Counted from the first letter of the stretch, positions 9,257-19,504 are shown. The stretch: DNA of 64,000 bases from Gracilaria domingensis (GCA_022539475.1 VCMS01000082.1:62001-126000), one strand, 5' to 3'. Notes: generated by a model not told the origin, from the letters alone. Numbers and translations: made by a program.

Positions 9257-10110
9257 CTTACTCTTGAACGATTGCCTCAGGACCGTAGGTTAATAGGAAC
9301 CTTACGCCGTATCACACAGTGTGTCTAGCAACAACAGGTGCAAAGCAACACTATGTGAGGAACGAAATCGCAACGCGAAAGAACCAGCGAAACCAGAGTC
9401 CAAGGCCGACGAGAGAAGCAAGCGGACAGATGCAGGCAGGGAAGGCCCGCACAACGACGGAGGAACGGAAAGGGACAACAACAAAGACAACCGTGCCGGG
9501 TAGAAACGGGAAAGAACGGTAACAAAAGAAACCACCACGGAGAAGACGGAGAGACGGGGAACCAAGAAGAGCGGACTTCGGGAGAAAGAGGCACGCCTGC
9601 ACAAGGCTAACCCAGCGGTAGGGTAGTACGGACGCTTTTCCGACTCACACGAGACGAGCGCAGAAGAGGGGCTGTGTGAGTAGCAGGAAACGTTGCGGGC
9701 GGTGAGACCAAGCCGCCAAAGGGGGAGGAGGAGAGAGGTTGAGGGTGGGGGGAAGAAGGTTGAAAGGACAAAGGGGGAAAGAGATGAGGAGTGGGTTTGG
9801 GGGGAGCTCGTCGAAGGGGAAGTGGTCTGGCCGGAGTTGAGTCGGAGACGACTGCTCCGGCACTTTTATAGTGCTTTCTATCCTAAAAAATGGGCTACAA
9901 GTCGTCGTTTTCAATCCGGCCAATAAGTTTGCGTTGCATGTACGATTATGGCCTTTTGCCCAATACCTGTCTAGTTATGTACGGTCGGGTACGTTACATG
10001 CCGATGGGTTGGTGATTTCGTAATCGGGTTTTGAGCGTGGCAGAATTTAGTTAGCCACTTAACCTAGATTTGGGTCCCGAACCACTATGCGAAACCTAGG
10101 GTTCTTGAGA
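9257..10110. other. purine-rich low-complexity region
   Basis: Open frames on both strands at 9300-9930 come from base-composition bias (A/G-rich on the + strand, giving Lys/Arg/Glu/Thr one way and Ser/Leu/Phe/Pro the other) and are not credible genes. Runs of G near 9718-9790 could form G-quadruplex structure. The part after 9930 probably belongs to the upstream region of the 10428 gene. Confidence 0.4.
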
Positions 10111-10228
10111 TTGTGCCACGCGCATTACACTGGCACCTCCTCGCGGCGGTGCACATTTTGCTACGGGCATTATAGTGGCACCTCCTCGCGGCGGTGCACA
10201 TTTTGCCACGGGCATTACACTGGCATCT
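10111..10228. repeat. 45-bp tandem repeat, about 2.6 copies
   Basis: Units start at 10111, 10156 and 10201 (TTTTGCCACGGGCATTACAC, then TGGCACCTCCTCGCGG). The repeat lies about 200-300 bp upstream of the 10428 gene, so it could be a promoter repeat. That is inference. Confidence 0.7.
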
Positions 10229-10427
10229 GATTCGGTTCTTTTTTAAACTACTATAATAAATCTAGGGTTGGCGAGACCATACCACGTTTATTATCATGGC
10301 GCCCTGCGCGACAGAGAGTCATGTGGGCACGTAGCTTACTTGTGCGCGCCTCTTGTGGCTCTATTTAATCTCTGCTCGGCAGGGCTTACTCGCGCCGTCC
10401 CGCTCCCTACGCCGCCCTTCCTCAACA

Positions 10428-10853
10428 ATGTCTGTTCAGACCGGCGCTTTCGATGGAGAGACTAGCACCGGTCCCCACTCCGTCATCGACGTCGAGCCCG
10501 AAGGGGACGCGGTGCTGGAGAACGGCGTCGCCGAGAATGAGGTGCCGGCGTCGGGTGCCGTCATTGCTGGCACCGTTGCAGGCACGGGTGGTGGTCGACC
10601 GGCTGGGGGCCGGGGACACTTGTCCCCTCGTGATGCGATGAAGGAGGTGAACACGTGGCTTCTTCGCTCGTGTAACGGCGAACGCTACGCGGAGGACATT
10701 GTGCGCGACATCTTGACTTTGGCCCTGCCAACGTACGTGCGGAGCCTGAGAGACGGGATGCGCTTCGCCATGCATTGCTTCAAGCTTGCAAAGGCAAGGG
10801 AAGCTGCAACTGCCGCTCTAGTTCGCGACATGGACGCCTACTTATCCCAGTAA
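10428..10853 (+). CDS. small acidic-to-helical protein, function unknown
   Basis: An ATG-started frame of 141 codons (MSVQTGAFDGET). The frame is open slightly further upstream, but this is the first ATG, in context AACAATGTC. A TATA-like CTATTTAAT lies near 10361, about 65 bp upstream, which suits a short leader. The N-terminal half is Gly/Ala/Val/Glu-rich and probably disordered. The second half, from SPRDAMKEVNTWLL, is a well-formed helical domain (AEDIVRDILTLALPTYVRSL, then HCFKLAKAREAATAALV). Its composition and codon use look coding and it ends cleanly at TAA before a poly-T tract. I recognise no family. It sits about 100 bp outside the left inverted repeat of hAT1 and is probably independent of it. 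Confidence 0.55.
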   Translation: MSVQTGAFDGETSTGPHSVIDVEPEGDAVLENGVAENEVPASGAVIAGTVAGTGGGRPAGGRGHLSPRDAMKEVNTWLLRSCNGERYAEDIVRDILTLALPTYVRSLRDGMRFAMHCFKLAKAREAATAALVRDMDAYLSQ

Positions 10854-10927
10854 ACTCTTTCTTTCTTTTTTTTTTTTTGTCTACTGTTCTGTATTTCTTG
10901 CCCGCTTGCGGGTTTCCTGACTCACAG

Positions 10928-10947
10928 TAATCCCAAGCTGGCCCAAG
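10928..10947. repeat. 20-bp block shared with 14940-14959
   Basis: TAATCCCAAGCTGGCCCAAG occurs here, just outside the left TIR of hAT1, and again at 14940-14959 beyond its right side. It may be part of the element's end or of a related small element. Confidence 0.6.
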
Positions 10948-10949
10948 CA

Positions 10950-10968
10950 GGCCTCTTTCGTTTCGGAC
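10950..10968 (+). repeat. hAT1 left terminal inverted repeat
   Basis: GGCCTCTTTCGTTTCGGAC, an exact inverted match to 14613-14631. It is followed by a palindrome (TTTCGGACTTTT opposite AAAGTCCGAAA, 10961-10987). Confidence 0.8.
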
Positions 10969-11232
10969 TTTTCCAAAAAGTCCGAAATGAATTCATTTCG
11001 GACATTTCCGAAGATTCAATTCGGAGAAAGTCCGAATTAAGGCAACCGCCATTAAAACTCGGCGCCGTCCGCGAGGTGGCGCCGGCGCCACTTGCGACGC
11101 CCGCAGGGTGACGCCCGCCCTGGCGTCGCCGCCTCTTGTTGCGCCGCAACCGCACCTGCTACACCCGCCATTGTCGTGAGCGTGAGCGTGCGCGCCCTCT
11201 CGCTGTCTGTGCACGCAGCAGACGCGCGTTCG

Positions 11233-11995
11233 CCGCCTTGTGCCGCCACCATGTGGCGCACCGGATTCCGCTCATTCCCACCCTGTCGTGCACCCGCCTT
11301 CGTTCGTTGCTACCCGAGAAAACGACCCAACTCCCTTCGTCGCCACCCCATGACCACGGCCCGACTCCGTTCGTCGCCACCCGTGTCGCGCCCTTCTCCG
11401 TTTGTCGCTATCTCATGACAACGGCCCGACTCCGCTTCTCGCCACCCCGTGTCGAGCTCGTCTCTGTTCGTCGCCATCCTGTGATGCGCTCGACTCTGTT
11501 TGTTGCCACCCCGTGGTGCTCGCAACTCTGTTCGTTGCAACCCCATGACGCGCCCAACTCTGTGTGCCGCCACTTTATGGCGCGCTCAACTTCGTGCGCC
11601 GTTATCCTGTGGCGCGCCCGACACCTTGCCCCGCCACCATATGGCGAGCGCAACTCCGTTTGCCATCACCATGTGGTGCAAGCACCTCCGTGCGTCACCA
11701 CCATGTGGCGCACGCACCTCCGCGCGGCACATGGTGGTGTAGCACGCAACTCCGTGCGCCACCACCATGTGGCGCGCGCAACTCCGTACGCCACCACTGT
11801 ATGGCGCGCTCAACTTGTGCGCCACCACCCTGTGGCGCACCAGACACCATGCGCCACCACCCTGTGACGTGCGCAACGCCGTGCGCCGCCACAATGTGGC
11901 GCACGCAACTCCATGCGCCGTCAAGATGTGGCGCACGCAACTCCGTGCGCCGTCAAGATGTGGCGCATGCAACTGCGTGCAGGCGCGCCGGACTC
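11233..11995. repeat. 32-bp minisatellite with a hairpin in each unit
   Basis: About two dozen imperfect units of roughly 32 bp on the theme GTGCGCCACCACCATGTGGC plus GCGCGCAACTCC. Each unit carries GCGCCAC and GTGGCGC, which pair across a short loop, so the array can form a series of hairpins. The left (older-looking) units are more diverged and the right ones (11640-11980) more regular. The unit is not a multiple of three, so the long open frames seen across it on both strands are by-products. Confidence 0.8.
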
Positions 11996-12212
11996 CATGC
12001 GCGCCGCGTACCAGCCCAGGCCTGCTGGAAGATCTCACCGTGGAGCGTCTTCGAGCTCGTCTGACTATGGGTGGTAGACTCTTAGAGACAAACATTGGAA
12101 ACTGTCATTTACTTAAGAGCGACTACGGCCGCGATTCTCAAGACCTGAAGGTATCATTCGTTGTGCATGTCGGACGTCATATGGAATGAAGCAGGCGGCG
12201 AAGCCGAGTATG

Positions 12213-14436
12213 TTATTTGGCTTGAAGGATCCCTTCGAGGGAAATGTCCGTCAGGCTTTGTCTGTACTCATCCTTCTCCCAGTTCATAACGGAGAAATCG
12301 GACTCAACAGAAGAAGTACCATGAAAGACGGATGCGAGGCCACCCACAAACGAGTGAAGAATAGGGAAATGCGTCTTGAAAGGCAGCCAGGCTGTGGAGA
12401 ACTTGGATGAACGGTCTCTCCAACAATAGTTCGACTTATATCGGACGTGGCGGTCGGTGAGTTACTGACAAATCGTCGAAAACGTACGAACTCTCTCTCG
12501 AGCTCGAAGGCATGCTCCGCTCCGTAGCAGTTCGCGAGTCGACCCCTCTGCTCTTTCACAAGTTTGTTAAACTCTTTGGGACGAAGCTTCGTCTTAAGAT
12601 TGTGCAGCTGCGATGGTAAGACTGGTGGAATTAGTGCACTGGACGATGCATTGCGTTCATCACGCTGGGCTCTAAGCTCAGATATCTGGATGTAGGCGTT
12701 TGTAAACAAAACCCCGAGGAGGCGGAATACGGAATTGCGCTCAGGTAAGGTGAGAGATTCGAAGTCTTCGTATGTTTCAGAGCCAAGATCTTCTAGGAAT
12801 TGAACGAGAGTCTGAGTTCTCACGGCGTAGTTGTCACAGTATGGAGTGTAACCCGGATCAGAAACGACAGAGAGAAGCTCCATGCCAGATACTGGGCCCA
12901 CAATGCCGGCTACATCTCTGACGGTCGTAGCCAGTTCGTTGAGCTTGGAGTTCTGCTCTGCGAGGAGCAAATCTCGATACTGTAAGTACTTGAAACAAAG
13001 GTTAACTGCCCCCATAAAGTCATCAATTGCGGCCAGCAACACCCACCATCTAGGAGATGGCATTTCGAAATTCTTCGAGAGGGCATACTCGCACACAGTA
13101 CGACGATGTTTCACTAACCATGACGTCGCGCTTCCCAGTGAGAGCCATCGCGTGTCCTAAACAGCCGGGCAAGTAGTGCGCATCCTATCTCGCAGAGTGT
13201 ACTGCCGTCTCAGAAATGAGATCGTAGATATGAGATCATTGTAGAACTGATCTCGTAGGAGTCCACCGATTACCCTCTGAATGACAAGATCTAACTGGTG
13301 CGCTGCACACCAGATTCGATAAAAGCCTGCACCACAAATATCTTGAAAGCGTGTACAAGCTCCTTGGTAACGACCAGTCATGTTGCTCGCTCCATCTGTG
13401 GCAACACCAATCAACCGCTTCTGCCACGTGCCACCTCCCAGAGCATTCATAACCAAGCAGATCATTTTGTAGAGCGCTTCGCCCGTATGAGAGTCATGAA
13501 ACGGTATGGCGAGTAGATGCAAATTTTGAATCTTGTTGTTCAGCATAAACCGTACACGTACATCTACAAAAGACTCCCCTCTGTTAGTAGCCGAGTCAAA
13601 TGCAATAGAGAACGCCCACGCCTTCTCCCCAAACAGTAGATCCTTCAACATCTGTAGATTAAGTGCGACACCAATTTGAACATACTCACTGATCTTCGCT
13701 TCTGTTATTCCAGATAGATAAGTAAACCGCGTGTTTTCCTTTGCTATTCTCAAAGATTTGCAAATCTGCCTGAAGGACATTCCTATTGCAGCATTTTCAA
13801 TCACCAAGTCGAAGTGCTTTTCTTCGAAATTGTAACAACGAAGGTCCTAGTTTCCACATTCCATTTGAAACAACCTAAAATCTTTTCATCCTTATTTCTT
13901 ACATCAGAACAAACCAAGAGCGACATAATAACATCAATTATGTCAGATGCAATATGGAAGACCTCTTTGCTGCATGCAGCAAAATGGGCCTTCAATGTAT
14001 TCACGAATGGAATTTCGACCTCAAAGAATGTTTTCTTTTCATCCATTGTCGAACTTTCATATGTAGACCACTTCTCGGAGTATTGATTTCGAAGATGAGA
14101 GAGGTAGTTGTCGGTTCGAAAAGGGGCCTTGAAGACCTTCACGTTGGTTTGCTTTCGCCCTGAGGAAGATTTGCGAGTGGATGTTTCCCTGCCGAAGGTC
14201 TCGCAAAATCTACAAATAACGCTCTCGATGTGAGACGTTTGTGCATTACGAGCTGCAATCTTGAGCCCAAATGTGAGGCAGTGTTGTGATCGAAATCGGG
14301 TCGGTCTCTTTTGTTTGGCAATGGACTTTCTAAGGGGCATATTGGTGGAAGGAGTGGAATGTGGAAGGGTTACAGGGTTGAGGTGAGAGGAAGTTGCGTG
14401 AGGCTTTGATCTGGACGGCAGAACAGTTGCTATCAT
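12213..14436 (-). pseudogene. hAT1 transposase
   Basis: The gene cuts and pastes hAT1 DNA. N-terminal part (14436-13801): a BED-like zinc finger (VICRFCETFG, then NYLSHLRNQ). Middle: the hAT RNase-H-like core with WAFSIAFDSATNRGESF, GVATDGASNMTGRYQ and WCAAHQLDLVIQ, then DTRWLSLG. C-terminus: the hATC dimerisation domain, AWLPFKTHFPILHSFVGG and GTSSVESDFSVM, ending at TAA 12213-12215. The coding sense is broken three times: a frame change around 13810-13840, an in-frame TAG at 13158-13160 just before the TRWLS motif, and a frame change near 12420 before hATC. All key blocks remain in order, so decay is recent. It resembles the KIAA1586/ZMYM6-like hAT group. Length would be about 740 codons. 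Confidence 0.8.
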
Positions 14437-14612
14437 AATCTGCAGGGTTATGTATCATTGTGGTGTCATTGGGAGCAAGCCTGTTTGTGTGTTTTGGCTC
14501 CAGTTCACGACTGTAAGGTAACAATTTATTCATTCTCAACGCTAACCTTACAGCTTTCGTTTCGGATGTTTCTTTTCCCGAAACTCGGAATTTTTAGGAC
14601 TTTACGCTCCGT

Positions 14613-14631
14613 GTCCGAAACGAAAGAGGCC
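14613..14631 (-). repeat. hAT1 right terminal inverted repeat
   Basis: The exact complement of 10950-10968, with a subterminal CGAAA/TTTCG cluster on its inner side. Confidence 0.8.
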
Positions 14632-14632
14632 T

Positions 14633-14772
14633 GGGCCCAAGTGGCGCGTAGAACGCGCCACTGGGCCCAGCAAACTTACCAAAGCATGCTTTAAATGTTT
14701 TGAATCGAAGAAAATTCTATATTCTCCGCGTTTGCGATGCTGCGTACCTTTTGCCTGCATTCTCCGTCCTCG
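14633..14772. repeat. 140-bp direct repeat, copy 1
   Basis: Starts just outside hAT1 with the hairpin GTGGCGCGT-AGA-ACGCGCCAC and ends ...GCATTCTCCGTCCTCG. It matches 14951-15091 with few differences. Between the two copies lies the 171-bp repeat. Confidence 0.75.
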
Positions 14773-14943
14773 ACTTTTGAATACCCCACGACGTGCTCTT
14801 GCCTCACAAATGAATGCACATGAATACCACAGCTTAACCTTACAACACTGTTGTGTGGCACTTCCAATGTCAGTGTGAAAGTGGTTTTGGAAACTGAACT
14901 TGTATTTATACTACAACTACAGCGCACGTAGGTGTAGTGTAAT
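14773..14943. repeat. 171-bp dispersed repeat, copy 2
   Basis: The second copy of the block at 8294-8464, same length, six substitutions. It is flanked on both sides by the 140-bp direct repeat. Confidence 0.75.
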
Positions 14944-14950
14944 CCCAAGC

Positions 14951-15091
14951 TGGCCCAAGTGGCGCGTAGAACGCGCCACTTGGGGCAGCAAACTTACCAA
15001 AGCATGCTCTAAATATTTTGAATCAAAGAGAATTCTATATTCTCCGCGTTTGCGATGCTGCGTACCTTTTGCCTGCATTCTCTGTCCTCAG
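14951..15091. repeat. 140-bp direct repeat, copy 2
   Basis: Opens with the same GTGGCGCGT-AGA-ACGCGCCAC hairpin, here extended to a 12-bp stem (CAAGTGGCGCGT), and continues GCAAACTTACCAAAGCATGC as in copy 1. Confidence 0.75.
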
Positions 15092-15359
15092 CTCTCTCCA
15101 AGTACGATATCAAATTGTCACAGTCCGCACCTGCCAATATTTCCTACACTTTCCCAGCTAAATCCACTAGTCTGCAGTTGTTTCGTGATTCCCGTTTTTA
15201 GCATCCTTCTCTATCTCCCGCATAATCTACACTAAGCTGAGTCACATTGGGTTTGAAAACATTGCACGAACACGGCTACATTTATCGGACGCTGGTAGAA
15301 TCGCAAATCCAAAGCCAAACACTACATTATTTTGAAACCTTTCAGCTACATTCCGGAAT

Positions 15360-16219
15360 ATGTCGGAAAATATCTTTTCGTCGCAAACGTTAACAGATGA
15401 GAGAGAAATTGAATCTGCATCAAACAGACGAACAAAAAAACAAAAATGGTGGACAAAAGAAGTGTTTGAATGGCGCACATACCTTGATGACGACGACGAT
15501 TATAACACTGGAGCAAAATATCTTACGTGCAAATCATGTTCTTGGTTTAGCACAGCAAAAGTTGTGAACGCATCGAAGCTCGGGGAACACTTGCTTCGGT
15601 GTAAATGTGTTTCAAAAGAAAATTTTCGTCGCTTACTCGAAGATCCTCGCCTAAGACAATCAATGGAGAAAAAATAGACACAGAAGGTTCGGATCTGTTT
15701 GGTATTCCGATAACTGCAAAAGTAGCAAAGACGCGCAAACTCACCGCCCCTGTTGTGAAGATTGAACGAAGACCTCCCATACCTCACCCTTGTTCTGCGC
15801 CGGGATCCACGCTCTTCGCGTCTTCACAATTCAACACTCACCATTCGGGAAGTGAGGAAAGTCTGAGCTCTCGAGATCGTCGATCACGATTCAATGATCT
15901 TGTCACACGCTTTTTTGTGTAGTACATGCTAACGTTTTCTCTTTTGAGTGGCAGAGCCGGTTGTGATGAGTTTTATCAAATCATTCGATTGGCGAACTAT
16001 AAACTCAGCAAACAGCTTCCCGATGCGCAAACAATGGGCTCAAAGAACATTAACATTTACTACGATACTATGCACAGTCTTGTGAAGGAATTAATTGCCG
16101 CTTCGCTGAAAGATTCTTTTGGCACGGTCGTTTTCGATGGATGGACAGATGCAAACAACGAAGCAGTCGTAAATGTACTGCTTTCTTTTACGGGAGTAGA
16201 AATTGTGCGAAAGATCTTT
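15360..16219 (+). pseudogene. hAT2 transposase, N-terminal part
   Basis: Starts at ATG 15360. A BED zinc finger is clear: Cys57-Cys60 (LTCKSCSWF), then His77-Cys81 (GEHLLRCKC). The frame changes around 15605-15677 into a Ser/Pro-rich linker (APVVKIERRPPIPHPC) and is then broken by an in-frame TAG at 15920-15922, inside what should be a folded segment. It continues as FYQIIRLANYKLSKQLPD and the RNase-H-fold start VVFDGWTDANNEAVVNVLLS, which carries the first catalytic Asp. The left LTR of element A begins right after VRKIF. Upstream (15092-15359) I see no motif. This half carries at least two lesions besides the insertion. Confidence 0.75.
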
Positions 16220-17203
16220 TGTGGTGCAAACCCAGGACGGTTAAAACACGCAAAGGGTGTCCGAAGTCCTGCTTCCTAGGGGATGGTAACTTGGTGGAAG
16301 AGCCTCTGTTGACACCGGGGACCTGGGTGTAAGACCAGTACTGTACTGAGAGAAACCTACAGAGGTGAATGTAGAAAGTCCAATACCAGGAGGATCACCA
16401 GCCAAGAACGGTGTAGAAGCAAAGAATACCCGAAAGGGGTGAGCCAGACACTCCGAGAGGAGGCGTAGCCCAAGAGAAAAAGGAAGAAGAGATACTTCCA
16501 AAGGGAAGACGCGGGCAGTGCACAAGCAGGCAACAGGCCCGACGTCGGGGAAAAAGAGCAAGAAACAACCCAATACTGGGGCGGAGATCTGTCCTGCAAT
16601 CAGTAATTAATAGAAATAGTAGACGTCAATACCACACGGTATATACAGATTCCTTAGGCGTCCCAAGGGGAGCATGCGTACTTATACCTCTTGAGGTGAC
16701 CCTCCGGGCGGAGTAGTACACCGCCAAAGGCAGTAGCGCCTAGAGCACACCCTCAAGATGAGTCTCAAGTGCCCTCTGATCCGAGTGACAGTTCTCGAAG
16801 GAGAGGCTTGGTTGCTTTACCATCAGGTGGTGTTCAGCCGCCCCTGCACCTCTAAGTACCCCAGGTGCAGGGCCGGTTGACCGATCACAATAGTGCACAC
16901 CCGTACGGGTGGTACACGTACGCAACCCCACTGTCATGGTGCAGAAAATAAAGACAAAGTAAAATATTCCCCAAAAATGCTCTACTTGTGCACTAGCCAT
17001 CCACTCCCACGTGTCCACGCCCGGCCAGGAGCCTTGGCCCACGCACGCCCCTCTACGGGTGCTAATTAAGATTAAATTAACCAACGGTTGAAGACTCCCA
17101 TAGGGGATGCACCTCATAATGTCAAGTGCCACGTGCACCGGCGCATCGCTCATGTATGAAGAGCTTCTTCGTCAAACACCCTCAGAATCGGGTTTGCTCC
17201 ACA
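16220..17203 (-). repeat. LTR of element A (3' LTR in element sense)
   Basis: 984 bp. The ends form a 14-bp inverted repeat (TGTGGTGCAAACCC ... GGGTTTGC-CCACA type), longer than the usual TG...CA. Nearly all differences from the other LTR fall in the first 200 bp shown here. Confidence 0.85.
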
Positions 17204-17205
17204 TA

Positions 17206-17218
17206 TCCCCCTCCTTAG
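17206..17218 (-). promoter_or_regulatory. polypurine tract of element A
   Basis: CTAAGGAGGGGGA on the minus strand, three bases from the LTR. This is the expected primer site for plus-strand synthesis. Exact 13-mer copies lie inside pol at 20781-20793 and 23945-23957. Confidence 0.7.
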
Positions 17219-17285
17219 TCCGGAGTCGCCGTCGTGACGCCGCGAGGCCGAGACGGAAAGGCCTTAAATAGGCGGGCATCCTGCG

Positions 17286-19139
17286 ATGGACATCACCGAA
17301 ATCCCGGTTCCACGCATACAGCGCACCCTCGAGGTGATATCAACTCACACCGCGACTACACCTCCTATGTCTCACACATCAGCCGTCGTTGTCTCTCCCT
17401 CTGCGTCTGGGATGGATCCGTTTCCAACCAACCCCATCGGGGGAGCTCCTTCTTCCTCCGATACCGGACAGCAAAACAATGCGCTCGCCCCCCCTGGGCA
17501 ACAGCAACACCCACAGTACGTCGGTGGTTTCCTTTCCGCCCCGCTCCCTCAGGGGAACGCTCCGATGCACGCGCACCCGATACAGTGTCCTTCTCGCACA
17601 TCCGTGGCGTGGAATTCGCAGCAAGCGATGCTTCTAACAACGACCCCCGATGGGTGTATCTCGAAGGAGTCTTTGCAAGTGCGCGATCCGAAAACGGATA
17701 GTTTGATCTACTCACGGGCTCCGTGGTTCCACCCCGATGCGGTGAAGAATGATGCGCTCATCAACTCCTACCTGGAGAACGGCAAGCTCCCGGGTGGGAT
17801 CCGAGTGGAACTCGTCTGATGCCCGAATTGGCTTGGGCATATCGCAATACCGCCGTATCTCCTATACCGATCTCGTGGTGAATCCCTCGACAGCGCCCGA
17901 GTGGGATTGGCGAAGTTGGCCTATCAAGACGCTGAGCGAACTCGCAACGAGCATTTGACACCCGCATCTTATGGGTTTGACCCGGCGTTCTACCGAACAT
18001 ACGGTGAGGTCTCATACGGAGACGCGTTGGCGGAGTTCCCCGAACAGTCTTTTAGAGGATTGGCGCGTCGGGAGCCGTATATGCTCTGTTGGGAGAGACC
18101 TATCCTCCGAGCGGAGTTCCGGTACATCAGCCGATACGACACCCAGCAGCGGTTCGACCTGCGGGTCAAGTTTGAGCGCAAAGCACGCACCCGCCATGGG
18201 TTTCTGGTTCCATACTCCAACGTGGAGATTGAGCGTATTCGCAACAACGCCAAGTCTGGCCAGTATGTTCCATTGCCTCCGTGGTGGAGTCTGATGGAGG
18301 TACCCCGGGGGTTCTATGCCGAGCTTCCACCCTGTATCCATGACATCGGGTCCAAGTTGATTGCGAACCCGCAGTCTGGGTACTGGTCATTGGTTCTCGC
18401 CGAATGGGCGGCACGCGTGGCTGCGCATTTCCTCTGGGAGGTCTATGATCATCACCGCTTGTGGTATTTACCTCCTAGGTTGATCATGGCCATGTGTGGC
18501 TTAGATTTGTGGATACCCCTTGGGTCACAGAACAACGCTGATGAGCTTTGATCCCTCTTGGGAACGGTTGAGTGTATCAACTGGAACCTAGTGCCGGTGG
18601 AGAATCAACCGGAGCGACAGGGTAACGTGCGCGAGTACGACCATTCGACTGGTAGGCAGCATCCCTCAGCGGGTAACTTCGTGTACTACAACCCACGGGA
18701 GGGTAACATGATCACCCGACACTATGCGGAGGTGCTTTCGCGAACACAGCGACCAATTCCGCCTGGTCACCCCACTGGGTTTGTATTCACGGATGATTAC
18801 GTGCCCGATGTGGCGTGGGATGATCCAGCTTTGGACGTTGAGGACGTGACTCCAGCGAGTGCGGCCCAACCAATGGTGGTAGTGCCTGGTGTAGGCGAGG
18901 CTGCTCCTGCGGGACCAAGTGGTGGACAGGCAGCCCCGACGGGGTGGCAGATTGCCATACCTTCACAGGGGGTGCAGCTACCTCCTCAGGTGCAGGCCCT
19001 TAAGGACGCCTTAGTGGGCTTAGGAGCGACTATTCCCCCTGGGATGACGGACCCGCACCAAATGGCGGCGTTGTACGCGAACAGCGCCCCTTCCCAGCAG
19101 GGAAATACGGGCGGTGCCGGACCCTCCACGGGTGGCTAG
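17286..19139 (+). CDS. antisense gene of element A, unknown function (fossil)
   Basis: A gene of about 600 codons running opposite to gag-pol, starting 83 bp inside the 3' LTR and ending 366 bp from the end of the chromodomain ORF. Start: ATG 17286 (MDITEIPVPR), with a TATA-like TTAAATA 22 bp before it. Parts: a Pro/Gln/Ser-rich N-terminus, a block around AWNSQQA, ESLQVRDPKT and APWFHPDAV, a block PASYGFDPAFYRTYGE with RAEFRYI, a Trp-rich block (PPWWSLMEVPRG, AEWAARVAAHFLWEVYDH), then GNFVYYNPREG and a Pro/Gly-rich tail ending NTGGAGPSTGG. Element C has a counterpart that matches from end to end. There is no zinc knuckle, protease, membrane span or signal peptide, so it is not an obvious env or gag. 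The copy has about two breaks. I do not recognise the family. Confidence 0.75.
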
Positions 19140-19504
19140 TGGTGCTCCAACCCATACTACAGGGTATATTTTAGTATAACTTGAGATAGAAAAGTAAAAA
19201 CCAATTAGTGGTACTTTCTGCTTCATCCCTCCCTTCCATGGAACCTTCATCACTTCCTGATCTTCCTCTTCATCTCCTATTCCAGGATTCCTAGCTTCGT
19301 CTTCATCTTCTTCTTCCTTCGTCACTCATAAGAGTATTTTCCTTCATCACTCATAAGAGTCCTTGTAACCGTAAGTCGGTAGTGTTTGTAAACCGTAAAC
19401 CGGTGATTATAACTTCTAATCCTCTCTAGTCGAGACTGTACCTGCGAGACCCTTGTTTGGGGTACGTCCCGAATCCTCCAACGGAGCAGTACGTTAGCTG
19501 CGCG

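Larger units (their letters stand above)
10950..14631 (-). mobile_element. hAT1, degraded hAT-superfamily DNA transposon
   Basis: An element of about 3.7 kb bounded by a perfect 19-bp inverted repeat (GGCCTCTTTCGTTTCGGAC at 10950-10968; its complement at 14613-14631). Inside each end are several extra TTTCGGAC/GTCCGAAA motifs in both orientations (10961-11040 and 14550-14620), as hAT transposases need subterminal sites. The transposase gene is on the minus strand. A 32-bp minisatellite fills the space between the left end and the transposase 3' end. The true outer ends may lie a little beyond the 19-bp core; I could not settle an 8-bp target duplication because both flanks carry related repeats (see 14633-15091). 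Confidence 0.7.

Noticed and set aside
9718-9790. G-quadruplex regulatory element
   Set aside because: G-runs are present but lie in a generally purine-rich stretch with no gene start nearby.
9302-9926. Overlapping frames of 60-100 codons on both strands
   Set aside because: Purine/pyrimidine strand bias gives low-complexity peptides; no motif, no consistent start.
11233-11995. CRISPR-like array
   Set aside because: Units abut with no unique spacers, and the context is a eukaryotic transposon.
11136-12095. Long open frames on both strands (up to 243 codons)
   Set aside because: They are created by the 32-bp minisatellite; the unit is not a multiple of three and the peptides are His/Arg/Cys-rich repeats with no domain.
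14633-15091. Miniature LTR (TRIM-like) element
   Set aside because: Repeats flank a 171-bp block that also occurs alone at 8294, and no primer-binding site or polypurine tract is present.
16241-17153. Open frames of 110-137 codons inside the LTR of A, seen again at 27197-28148
   Set aside because: Present twice only because LTRs are duplicated; no start context or motif supports a gene, and no similar frame was seen in the LTRs of B or C.
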